From assembly GCF_964204865.1 (NCBI RefSeq), contig NC_135261.1, positions 3,906,001 to 3,970,000 of the forward strand: 64,000 bases of DNA. The letters are read 5' to 3'. Position numbers and translations under genes: made by a program. This stretch comes from Styela clava (Eukaryota > Chordata > Ascidiacea > Stolidobranchia > Styelidae). Below, in pieces: positions 26,267-38,579 of this stretch. The notes below the pieces were generated by a model. The model ran no database searches and was not told where the DNA came from. It saw only the letters and a list, made by a program, of their open reading frames with translations. Each line of letters begins with the position of its first letter. The stretch's first letter is position 1.

Positions 26267-29069
26267 CTTTGCCGTCCGTTACTATACATAACTAAAAGTG
26301 GCAAGTAAAATTGTATTGGCAATTTTCAAATATGAATAATAATAATATCCAAACTTATATTCCTATATTCCCAAAATTTTTATTTCACAATTAGTAATAC
26401 GCTCAGTTAACGTCTCTTCGAAGTCGGTTCGAATAAGACCATATCATTAATTACTCTTAAATTAAAGGAACTAATCGTTTATTGACAAAGCAACTTTCAA
26501 TTAGAACACAGGTAAAACCATTAAAGAAAATAAACTAGTAAGGTTAAGAAAATTCACTGATAGCCTACTGTAGGGCAAAATTATGTCAAAAATATTGGGA
26601 TAACTTTTCATTATTTTTTCATTGAGGTTACTTATTTATCTAGGGAATAACATCTAGATAATACTATATTCTGATAAATATCTATGTGAGAAGCAACATC
26701 AACCTGTACTAACAATACATAATGAATAATATGAAAATTTTCCTCATAAAGGTAATACTTGCATGAAGTTTCATAGGTCTCCTTACCTCTCTAATTCATC
26801 TATATTACAATCTAATTGTAACAACTCCAGAATAACCTACAAAGATAAACGACATTACGGAGAGAGCAAAATGTTTGCGTCAAACAAGGAATCTCTTAAA
26901 CAAACACTTCTAAGGAATTATAACTAAACTGTGAATGAAAACAATTCAAACTTACTAGCATTGCGTGCACACTTAACCTAGCAAAGAATTCCATCTTCAG
27001 GTGTATATTTCGTAGTAAAATTATGTGATTTAATGCAAAAAATAATTATGATACGTTAAACATATCGCTTAAACAAATATTAACTCATAGCTGACGAGGA
27101 ATCGCAAAAAAAAAAAAAACTATATATATATTAAATAAACTATAAATAAGCTACAACTTGTTGCTGAATTATTAGCAAAGATAGCGATCGTACAATTCAA
27201 GATGAAACTTCTACTTCAACTACTCACAATTATAAAAATACTAACAACAGATGTCATGAAAGTCATGACTTCGACTTGACTTACTAGATCCAAGTTATAT
27301 TGATAACCCAACCAAGTTACCAAACGATGACATTGTAAAACAAATCAATATCACACAAATTTATTCAATTTCCAAAATTTGAGTATAAAATTGAACTATA
27401 CGATCATTTCAATTTTTTTCATTTCCACGTTTTATAGTTTGAATTTCGAGAATCAACCATATAATATTTAATTATTTTAAATATCAATACTTGCCATCAT
27501 GCTATGTTTTATGCACGGTCTGCGTTAACTGTACCTTGATGTAGCATATTTATGATTTCCCTCTTGTTTAATAAATTCAAATATCTCAAAATAATTATGG
27601 CTTGGATTATTTGACTTATGGAATTTCAATGTTAGAATGTGCACGTAGTAATATCTTGAACTTTGTCTTCTGGTGGGAAGGAATTTCAGTAGCGCCACCT
27701 AATATGACCTTGGCATCATCGCCGTGCGTATTGAAGATGGTTATAGTCAAGTGGCAAAGCGAGTCTGTAATGTTTCGTCCAATTAAACTCGGGATTTTCA
27801 CACACGGGCGAAAGTGTGATATAAAACTTTGAATCACATTCGATCTTTCTATAGTTTCCATGGAAGAGACATAAGTTTAAGCTCGTGTTCAATATAAATG
27901 CAATAATTCAAACTTGAGTTCTCCTGATGCTGAGATGACGTCACTGGTTAGTATTGTCATTGTATAGGAACATTTTTGCGAAACTTGAGTTAAGTGTTTG
28001 CGAAACTTACTTGTACGTATATCTTATCATTAGTGTATAAGCGTTGTATCAATTATAACGATATTTATGGTGTTGTCGCGCCCGCGCTTGGTGAACCATT
28101 ACAATTTGTTACAAGTTAACTAACATTCAAGCATGATACCGCTTTGAATGCTCACATACAATGTGGCCTAAAATTTCATTAATGATTGTCAAAGGAAGTC
28201 CTAATGTGTTGTCAGGCATTTGAACGTTTATTCAAGAATGCTTCACGAAATCACTTTGTTATGGCGTCAGTTTAAGAGAGAGTGTAAATTTTGGTGGTAG
28301 CAAATGCATAGGAATGAGATACTGTGTTAAAGAATTTGTTGCGAAAATCTGTTTCCTGTAAGTGAAGATATTTAATTGTCACGCCAACTATAGTTTATGG
28401 TGTCAGTGTTGCAATATAGGCACAACCACAGGCACAAGGTGACCCAAATCACGAACCCATAAATTTCTTACTTCGAAGATAATTTCTGTTTCTGTGAGAT
28501 TGTACCCATAAGTTTGATCAATTCAGGACACTTAACAGAAAAGTTAAGGTTATGTTGAGAATATGTTCTAAATGACTTGGGTTTTGTTTTGTGAGTCACC
28601 CTGTATTTTTTTCTGATTTATATGGTTTGAAATTTACCTGAGTACTAGTGGAGTCTGTAGGCGTATAGACTTCACAGCAATATTTAATTAAAAGTCTGAG
28701 AGTGCAGATCGTGTCTTCGGAGACGATTAGATAATATCATGAGGTATTTTTTTTATCTTTGATTTATATTTAGAGGTGATATGATACTATGAATGAAATC
28801 TACATAGAATTTGTCAAATTTTTGCATATTTACTTTTGATTTCTACTAGCCCCTTAATTTGTAAACACACCCTTTTTCTAAATGATAAACAGGGGAGCAT
28901 ACTGCTCATACCGCTTATCATTCTCAGTCTCGTTGTTTATTGATTCCACATTATAATTCTCTCCAATACTAAATTGAAAATTGATTTATTATTTTTGTGG
29001 CGTTCGAAGTTCGAACGTTCACAATATATAGGATACACATACAAGTCTATTACATTTGCCTACTTTTAG
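26267..29069. other. Intergenic region between divergent genes
   Basis: Separates the start of the cadherin gene (-) from the next gene (+), so it should contain both promoters. It is AT-rich with a 12-A run near 27107 and no gene, transposon end or promoter element I can support. Confidence 0.4.
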
Positions 29070-29230
29070 ATTCCGATTCTTAATGATAATTTATTCAGCA
29101 TAAATGGGTTGAAATCATACTGCACAATCAGATGTAAATACTTCAATGCCGTATTGGTCACTGCGATATAACAAACCACTGCTACGAGAAAACGCCAGAA
29201 TCAATCTTTGATAAATATATCCCAAGCATT
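29070..29230 (+). pseudogene. Possible frameshifted cysteine-rich ectodomain exon
   Basis: After a good acceptor (tgcctacttttag) one frame stays open to about 29170 and reads SINGLKSYCTIRCKYFNA. A second frame, open from about 29139, reads CRIGHCDITNHCYEKTPES and runs into the ATG at 29231. From acceptor to the donor at 29273 is 204 bases, a multiple of three like the ectodomain exons of the genes at 38.6 and 57.9 kb. As written the frame is broken, so this is either a lost ectodomain, a sequence error, or coincidence. Confidence 0.3.
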
Positions 29231-32200
29231 ATGTCGGATGACATTACTATGGTACCAGAAACTTCAACTAAAGGTTAGTTGGGCTTTTTAAAACTAAAAA
29301 TTAAAAATTATTTTTAAATTCTTTGAGAATTAATTTTTGAGAAATTTATTGATGTATTTGTTTACATAGAGTTTCGTTTCGTATTATCTTTGTTGTCCAA
29401 CCTATCCACAACTATTTTGGATAAATTTATCCAATCCAACCTATTTTTAAAAAAATTATGCCTTTGTTTATTTGGGAACTTTTTATTCCCCTTTGCTATG
29501 TTTAGATATTCTGTTTATGTTATTCGTTCGTTATATACAAAGCATCAGCTAGTTTCTAATGCAACTCTATCTTTAGATTTTCTAACGTTGATATAGTTTA
29601 TAGTGTGTGCGCAAATATGTATTGTATGAGTTGGGAACCTACCTACGGACGCACTAAGATCCCCAATATGCGTCACCCCGACTGATTTTAGAATTATGTA
29701 TTTTATGAGAAATTTTAAAAAGATCTCATAGAATTATCAGTGGATCATCTAAAATAGAAATTTTCATTCTTTATTTTATTGTTCATGACCTGGCAAATTT
29801 CAAGGAAAACAATAAAAATCGACAAGGCCTTGGCAGGAAAATGTTACCGCAGCTGACGACTAGAGTTATATTTGGCGTTTCGAAAGTATTTATTAGATTT
29901 ATGTGAAGCGTGTCATGTTATTGTACCTTACGTGATGAGATACATTTTTATTATAACATGGCGGGACCTGCTGCTACTGAGTTCAATACGAATGAGAACC
30001 CGTTATTAAAATTTGTATTCCATAACCAGATAAAAGTATCCCCGACTGAGAACCTCAAGGCCTGGATGCGAGTAATGTTGAAAGTGATACATAAAAATTA
30101 CTTGATCTTCAGAAGACTCAAATATATTGCATTTAGATTCAAATGAAGTCACGTGGCAGATTTTCTGGATAACCACAGGAATATTGACTGTAATCGTCAT
30201 TTTTCTACTCATTACAACAATATTTCTACTTTGGTAAATTTATTTTAACTTTGTTTGCTTTTGCATTGGTCGAAGTTCTTGGCAAAACTATAGCTAATGC
30301 CTAGGGGCCTAGAGGACTATCAATTCATATATATTTATATAAATTTAGGCTGCCTACGTGTATACGCTTATATTTATACAATATTTAGAAACTGACATGA
30401 ACACACATTTTACATTTTCTATAACTCATCTTAACTGTATATAATACCAGATATAAAAAAATAACTATATACTATGAACCAACGATGTGAAGTGGCATGT
30501 TTTCACTGTAGTCGTAGGTAAAGCTGGAATCAAATATTTTTCCGTTCGGAGTCGCGTGTCAAAATTTTCCCCAAAACTCAAAAATCAATGAGTTTACTAA
30601 TTGTTCTTACCAGATTTGTAAAGGGGGCGTTACATATCCCATTTGATTTTGTTCGAGTTCGGAGACAGGCGGGAAGTAAAAATTTAAACAACCCAATCGG
30701 AGGCGAAGTCAAAATATTTCTTAACCCAGAATCAGGTGTAGGAGTCGAAATTAAATTTCCGCACAACCCAAATTGCATATTAGTTTTTAAAAGAATTATT
30801 TGATGTTGAATAGTATAGGTTGGAAAATAAAAAATGCGTCTTCAAAGTGTTGATTATTTAACTCGAAATCGGTAGAAATGTCGTTTTATGTATATTGCAA
30901 TTTTCAAATATTACGATACATTACTGCATATTAGATTATAAATGCCCACAAGATTTTCGTTTTTCATGGATGCGCATGGCATGTTCATGACACGCCATTG
31001 AAATAATTTACATAGCACTTCACAATTTACCATGGAAGTATTTACGAAAATGTGTTTTATTGGCAACATATACAAAGGTTTAGGATAAGAAGCTTCACAA
31101 AGTTCACCAACTATCTTTGTGAGGAAGTTTCTAATCGACGTTATTACTTTATGTTACAGTCAATATTGTAGAAATCGCAGTAGACCCGCCAATCAACAAA
31201 CTACCGAGCAGCAGTCAACAGTCTTATCTAATATGTACATGGAGCAAAACAGACGGCGCTGTAAGTCGAACACTTATCTTTACTGTTAGATACATTAATA
31301 GGCGTATATCGGAAATATGCTAAACAGTTGCTTTCTGGCCTGAGAGCTTAATAGTACTCAAACGTGTATTACACATATGAAGCTACCTGGAAATAAAAAT
31401 CCCGTCCTATGGCGCTGCATGACGCTCCATGTTTCGAGTTTAACAATAATCATTAATGCATATTAGATATCTTAATCGGCGTGATTCAATAGTAATTTAA
31501 AAGTTAAGCTTACTAGTACTCAAACTTGTAAAACACATCCGCAGCTGCCCTAACTAGAGAATAAAAAGTTAACATATGATGGAGAAGCAAGCCGCTCAAT
31601 GTTTGCATTACAACAGCAAAAATGTGAAATAAACAATTATCCTAACTTGGTTTCGAAAATATTTCTTTTAAATATCTAGAAACGAACACGACAAAGATAG
31701 AAAAAGTCATGCCATATTAGGTGACTCCATGAGGTTCTGAATGACAACTTATATTTTGTATGTGGATGGTGCTAATTTCTGCCAAAAATACCATATATTG
31801 GTGCTACTTTGGTATGCGATCTCAGCTGTGTGATCTCAATGACTTTAGTGAGGGTTAGAAATTGAATTATATGAGAATATCTTAAGAGAATAAACGCATA
31901 CCGACGTGGCACCACAATGAGTGTCTTTGGCATGAGATGAAGATCACGTTAAGCAAGTAATGTCTCATACCAAAGTAACACCAAAAATTCTGTAAAACTA
32001 CAGAAATATGACAAAAAGTAAGCTGCAATGCACCATAACTACATATTCTGCCAATCATAAAGCAACTGTTATCAAGCCATTTAGAAATTCGTGCATACAT
32101 TTTTATTGAATGTAAATTTTGGATATTAAGTTATATTTTAGAGTAGAAATATTTTTTTATTATACTAAAATCCAAATTTTGTAATCAAACTTGGACGCTT

Positions 32201-34252
32201 TGGCAAATTGATAAACTTGGAAATGAAATTTTACCAATTCTATTTAAAAATATTTTAACAGCGAGTCGCTTTGACGGGCCAAATGAAATGAACTATCCAG
32301 AAGATTATGATGATGTCGGCCAACAACCACGCTTCTACCCAGACATGAGTAACAATACCCAACCGAGTCGAATTTACCGCCCAAATCAACCGTTTCCCGA
32401 AAAAATGCCACACCCTGCTCCGAGAAACTCAGTTCACGAAACTAATATAGATGACCAGTCAAACCTTCCACCTCCTCCTGGTCCCAAACCTGATCATATG
32501 CGCCCATCACAATCTGAACCCCCATCTTCACCCACAAATACCCAAAGTTCTCCGTCTGAACACTCAAGTGACGGTTACGAAAATGAATCAAACTATGACG
32601 ATACTGGAACTCCGGGAGATAACAACAAGTTTGAAAATTTATATTGTTGTTAGAATAATTGGGAGCAATAATATATTGTTCTGAAAATAAGGAATAGTTG
32701 TCACGGCATCACAGGTTGATGATGTCGAGTTCAGTATTTTGGAGAAAAAAAAGTTCCGAGATTCGGTATAACAGCCCGTAGCCTACTCCAAGCAAATTCC
32801 AAGCAAAAGTTGAATTCCATCAATTTTTAAAAAGTGTAGTGAAAGTAATTTTTTTTTATTTTTGATATCAAAAGACATTGGAATTTTATTTGACTGCATT
32901 CATTTCATCGAACATTTTAAAATTTTACCCAGGTTTTTAATGGTTTATATAAAATGGCCTGAAATGTAGAAATTTTGGTATAATTGACATATTTTGTGGT
33001 GATTCCTGACACAAAGTGTTTGATTGTGTGGTACAGATATTTCATATGGAATTGACGCACTGGATTTAAGATAATAAAGTTTAAATGTTTGCAGTGCTGT
33101 AGGACATTTCTTCACCCATTTAACGATTTATTACCAAAAATTCAAGAGATGATAGATGCCGCTATTCCGAAGTGGAAAAATGTCCTGTAGTGTCACGTCC
33201 TGTAGTGTCACATACAATATGCACATTATTGGCATGGATTTACAGTGTTCCATTAAGTAACTTGAGCAACACATAGAGGGGTAGTTCAGCTACTGCACCA
33301 GAAAATATTATGGGCTCCTACTGTGCCATAGCAAAAATTTACAGCACAACACAACGTACTGTTAGTGCATGGTGGATTTGCCGTCCTGTAGTGTCACGCT
33401 ATATTTTTTTTTATCTACTAAGTAAGGTTGGGTGTAACTTTTGTGCAATTTTTTACATATTCAATAAAGCAACTGATTGGACAATGTAACAAAACATGTA
33501 GCTGAAAATGTGAAAATATATTGAATTTAACAACATGCAAAATTTCTGGAATTGTCCTGTAGTGTCACTTGGAATAGCCCAATACTTTTATAGTAAACTC
33601 TGACGATTTAACTAGTAGAAATTTACAACTTAAACACCTTGTGTGTCGCAGATAATTAGTTTATGAAAATATAACAAAACTGGGGTATTGCCCCACTCCA
33701 GCACGTTTTTTGTGTTATGTTTTGTTTGTCAAATGTGATGTCAGGCCACTGAAATTAACTTAACTACAGACTAAAACATCAATTGCAATCCATACAAACC
33801 AAAGCAATCCAGTATACTACTTCCTCAATCTGCGCTTTCAGGTTTTGCACCTTCACATTTTAAACAAGGCTTTATTCAAATGTTTATCGACACATAAGAG
33901 AGAGCTGCTATTTTTGTAACCATTTCGATATGGTATTATTTAAACAATTTATTAAATGCATGTTAATGGGGATCCATGGGCTTGAACTTCAACTGGCTAA
34001 ACCCTGGACTGAATGCTAAGCGATGGTGCCTCAAAAACTAACAGCCGTCGAATGGTCGGGAAGTGACACTCCCCTTTAACCTATTTTTTTGCAGGAATGC
34101 AGAATAAACTTAGTCATATTACAATAAAATAATCTTACACCATTTTTCATTCCAGCTATTACGAAACGACAATTATCCCGAATGAACAACCTGTATATGA
34201 TGAAGTTGCGGCAGAGAATGAAGCATATGAAAACTCAGAACGATTAGTATGA
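29231..34252 (+). CDS. Single-pass membrane protein with proline-rich, tyrosine-motif tail
   Basis: Exons 29231-29273, 30137-30233, 31160-31260, 32262-32628, 34156-34252 (phases 1,2,1,2) give about 234 residues. The N-terminus is a short acidic segment without signal peptide. The membrane segment (about 22-46) reads FWITTGILTVIVIFLLITTI and matches the cadherin and 38.6-kb genes. A basic juxtamembrane exon follows (CQYCRNRSRP). The long tail has LPPPPGPKP, YPEDYDDVG, a Ser/Pro-rich stretch, YENE, YDEV and YENS. Known biology: YxN binds Grb2-type SH2 domains when phosphorylated and PPxP binds SH3 domains, so a signalling receptor or scaffold is inferred. The donor at 32629 (gtttga) is weak but phase-consistent. 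The open frame continues upstream of the ATG into cysteine-rich sequence, so the true ectodomain may be longer. Confidence 0.7.
33159..33577. mobile_element. MITE-like element with four copies of a 15-mer
   Basis: In the last intron of the preceding gene. The left end has gctattccgaagtg and the right end, reversed, gctattccaagtg. The 15-mer gtcctgtagtgtcac occurs exactly at 33182-33196, 33197-33211 (head-to-tail), 33383-33397 and 33554-33568. An inverted aggacattt copy lies just outside, near 33101. No transposase, and no target-site duplication that I can defend. Confidence 0.55.
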
Positions 34253-34259
34253 ACTGAAG

Positions 34260-34265
34260 AATAAA
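34260..34265 (+). promoter_or_regulatory. Candidate poly(A) signal
   Basis: AATAAA only eight bases after the stop codon at 34252. Alternative AATAAA hexamers lie at 34525-34560, so the real 3' end could be either. Confidence 0.3.
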
Positions 34266-34269
34266 TATT

Positions 34270-37200
34270 CATAAACATTCCGTAGAGATGATAGCCGACA
34301 AGACAGAGTTTTTTTCTCGGGCGGACTCCGAACACCTCCCTATTCCTTCACCGCTTGGTATTTTTTGTAGTTAGTCTTGTAGATAGTTTATATCAGTGGC
34401 TCTTATTTTATGAAAATAGATTGCGTTGCGTTAAATATTATTTCATCGGTTATTTTACAAACCAGGGTTTAATACTAAAAGCCAGCCAATGAAAGTGATT
34501 GCATAAATGAATTACACTCGAAAAAATAAATAAATCACTGTCAATTTGTTCAAATAAATAAATGTAATTGATACTTAGAATACACGAATTGATACTTAGT
34601 ACAACCTTTAGCTCGTGGCTCCCAGAGAATTGCTACTTACCTCCTCCCCCATCCTACCTAAATGGGCGACGGCCATGGTTTATATATTGTTTACATTTCG
34701 GAATGGTAATATTTACCTTAGATTGATTGATGCAATAGAAAGAGGAGGGAAATAAAAACAAAATCAAATTTTAAGACGAAATAAAAACTTGAAATAAAAC
34801 CGGTTGAAACTGAATATTTTCGAGAAGTTTAATTTTTTTTGAAAATTATTTGAGTTTCGATATTATTGACAAAATTACAAGACAGCCCATAGTGACTGTA
34901 ATGAAATACTTCCAACTAAGCATGATTGAATAATGGATAACACATCTCTAGCCTTTTAGAATGATCTTAGTGGAATTCATATATTCACGTGTTCTTATTC
35001 CTATGTTTTAAATTTTGTTGCTTTTTATATGTTATTAGAAAAGTTTTGCGCTGTGTTTTAATTTTTATATCTCGTTTATTTCGATAAATTATAGTGCAAC
35101 ATTTACAGTCATTGTAATATGAGTAATACAATAAAATCAAACTCAGTGATAATATTTGCCTATGTTTCTTGTAAATTTAGAATATCTATTCTAAGAAATA
35201 GATCTAGAGCATACACTCAGACAACGTTTTTCGACAGCGGATGAATTACTCTCCAGCGTAAAATTTCCATGTGATGGTGCAGTTTTTCAAATTTTGTTTA
35301 GTTATTTAGTATTATTAAAATTCGTAATTGATGATGTAATATATTATGTTTATACTGTGCCGGAGTAGAAGTTATGAGTATATCTCTATAGCTTCGGACC
35401 CAATAAAAATTAAACACCTAACGCAAATAGAGTTTTTATGCTCAGTGAGGGGGAAGAGAGGGTCCGAAACAGGGAAGAATTTAACAAAAAAAAAAACTTC
35501 ACCAAAAGTTCCACTTAACTTCTTATTTTGTTTGTTTTTGCATTTGTTTGTTATGTTTCATTTCATTTATATTTGCTTTTGTATTTGCATAGCATTTGTG
35601 TTTGCTAGATCTTTACTTATAGATTTGAAAAACCTTGTACAAAATTGCATGATTTGCCTGATTCTTGTTCAGTCACGCGGAGGCTACCTAACATAAGTAA
35701 AGGGTATACAAAGGGTAATAAAACAGTGACGTAAGTTTTACGGAAGGTTTTACAATAGCTCAACTTATATGCACCACTGACTGAAAAAACCTTGTTCTTC
35801 ATGAAACTAAAATACATCATCCTAATATTATATTGTTTATAATTTTAGACATATCTATAAATTTTCGTTCCATCAAGCCCTTTAAGTATCATGTGGTATT
35901 TATCATATATTTAAAAAATGACAAGTTCTTTTTCCATTGAAATTAGCCAGGATTTCAATAGGATTTTTATTGCTTCATAATTTTTTTTAAATTTTAATAA
36001 ATTTTCTGCAATTGAAATGAGATTAAAACATGGAATTATACGTAATGCCATTTAATATGGAAAATGTACAAGGATTTTATGAGGTGGCACAATGACATGC
36101 GATGGTACGTGCCAGTGGGCTCTGGAGAGACCACAGAGCAGTTGGAGGCAACGCGTATATATAATATTACCACAATAATAATATTGCCACAATATTAAAC
36201 ACAAAAAATTTCTTAATGCAAATTTGTTTGCATACTTTATTCTGTGTAACCAAATTCCCCTTGCTTCGTAGTTTCATCACCCGATAAGGTCAAGTCACAG
36301 AGTGTTTCTATCTCTAATGCATATATGGGTTGATCATAATGGTATTAGAAATCTACCAATCAAAAAAAAAAGACAATGGATACCTCTGCTCCGCAAATTC
36401 CAACCTTTATTGTTGGTTGGCAAGTCATATTATAAGTCTACCTATATGGGCGGTTTCATATAGGACTGCGACGTGACCGTCGTGAACGTCTTACAAACGC
36501 AGGAAAACATATTTAAATTTCCAATATTTCTAAGGAATGGAAATGGGGCGACAATTACGTTGTCGTTTGCTTTTCTAAAGTAACTCGATATGGCCTAACC
36601 CCATAAGGTCCGCATTGCGCGTATTTTTGAAATGATGAATAAAGTTGTCACGGGTTCTTAACTTCTTCGGAAGGGGGCCACGAGCCGTGGAAGGTTGCGA
36701 ACCAGTGGTTAAAGCGCTGGGCCTATTTTTTTTGCTCAGCAGGTAATACTTTCCGCCTTTAAATGATGAATAATTGAAATAAATTATGAATTCAGTTGAC
36801 AATGCCGAACTTGAAAGATTTCGATTTTTTAATTAATTGTATCTCCTCACACAGCGTTAGATATTAGTGAATGGTTGTTTGTAAGGGACCTTGTTCGTGT
36901 GGAACGTATTACGTAAGCGTCGTATATGAAGTCTTTGACAACAGTCTATGTTTATCGACTCGATTTCAAAAGCTCCATAAATTTATAGGTCGTTAAAAGT
37001 ACAAATAAAATACCTGCTAAAGTTTGCCTACTCTCGTGCATAGTGTCAGACTGTACGCATGTATGCGCAATCTGGTTAATTATTTTCTTCAAATGAGAAT
37101 AAATAAAAAACTAGTCAATATTATTAATATTTCATTGTTATTTCAATTTGGCAATGTTGATTAACTTACACTTAGTTTCCAGCAGACAACTATTACCCAT

Positions 37201-38579
37201 GCAAAATGTGTTTATTTCAGTTCAGTTGCTTGATGAGACAGTCAAAAAAATTGAGACAATTATTCCAAAATTATAGTTAATATTTTGTTTGAGTTTATTT
37301 ATTTTGTTTGCAGTGAATACCGAAATAGAATAACGGTTCCTCAGCTGATGTCACTTTATTTAGATTTTTGTCGAGCAAAGTTTTATGTCGCTATATTTCC
37401 CAGCATGAACAAAGGGTTATATTTTAAATTAAAAATGGCGAGCCTACCGCAAGATATAGAGAGGAGTATTTCGAGCGAGTACTATAACGTGAAGTATACC
37501 GTTACCGATAGATCTTTAGAGTTCTTCTTTATCGCCCGTCAGCAAAAATGACAAAGATACAACTAAAGCTACCGTGCAGAAATGTACCGATTTCAGGTAT
37601 GGGCAATGAAAGGATGCTAACCCTTCCCATTTTGAAATGTATATTCAATGATGCGAAGCGAGTATTTTGGTAAAAAATAAGATATCTAACGATTACACAA
37701 ATTTGACAACTATTTTGACTTTGTCTTTACAGAGAAATAGAAGAAGGCATATTCTGCTTTCGCTAGACTTCACTTTTGGCAACCAGGTGTTACGGTGGCA
37801 TTACTTTAAAAAATGTGTAAGACTTCTAACTCATATTTCACAAAGCTCATTTATACTGTATTCACCTAATTTTGATATCCTGATGGGGCCAAACTGCATA
37901 CGTCGCCCTCTAGTTATATTTGAGGCTATATATTTTGATAAAAGGTTATTTATTTGCACAGATAAAACGTCTCCATATTACAATAATAGATAAAAATGTA
38001 TTCATACAATCTGATAAGCAGTGATAGGAACTTCAGAGTTTCTGACTCTAAATTAGTTGGACTCGAGTTGGGCCATATATACGAGACTCGAATTTATTAG
38101 GGACATCGAAATAAAATGACTAGGTGTAATCAAGTAACAGTTGGTGGGACTAACTCGGCAATTGACTAGATCTGGAATCCTCGCCACTCGACTAAACTTG
38201 CGAATCGGCATTTAGGGATAACTGTTTGTATAAGGTAACGAATATGCTAAGTGCGAGATAGCAAATTATTACGTTTCAACTACGTCGAAATCCCAAGTTG
38301 TGTGGCATTGGTACAGAAGGAAAATAAATTTGTGTGTTGTGTTACAAACATTGAGCAAGGGTCCCAATCGGTGGATAGATATAAACACTAGTGAATAATT
38401 TAACCTGCTCATGTGGGGAGAAAATTTGCATTCAAAAACGAACATGATCGAAACAAAATATACTTACTTTCATTCAATAATAATATCTATGTTATGATTA
38501 TTATTTTGAGTTTTCTAAATTACATATTACAATAGATTTCACGATAATTAAAATGCCTGCATATGTTTAAATACCGAGG
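34270..38579. other. Intergenic, fragments only
   Basis: No complete gene. Near 36648-36706 the bases match an isolated hAT right end (ggttgcgaaccagtgg, with the ggccacgagccgtgg-type subterminal segment). At 37314-37551 a frame after a good acceptor (ttttgtttgcag) runs 79 codons to a stop and includes SISSEYYNVKYTVTDRSLEF. It could be a terminal exon of an unrecognised gene, but no upstream exon was found. The remainder is AT-rich and featureless to me. Confidence 0.35.

Noticed and set aside
27602-27861. Overlapping frames of about 80 codons on both strands.
   Set aside because: Neither has splice sites, a domain or a signal peptide; open frames on both strands over the same bases suggest composition.
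30578-30803. Overlapping frames of about 70 codons on both strands inside an intron.
   Set aside because: They lie between well-supported exons of the 29.2-kb gene and show no family features; more likely an old repeat.
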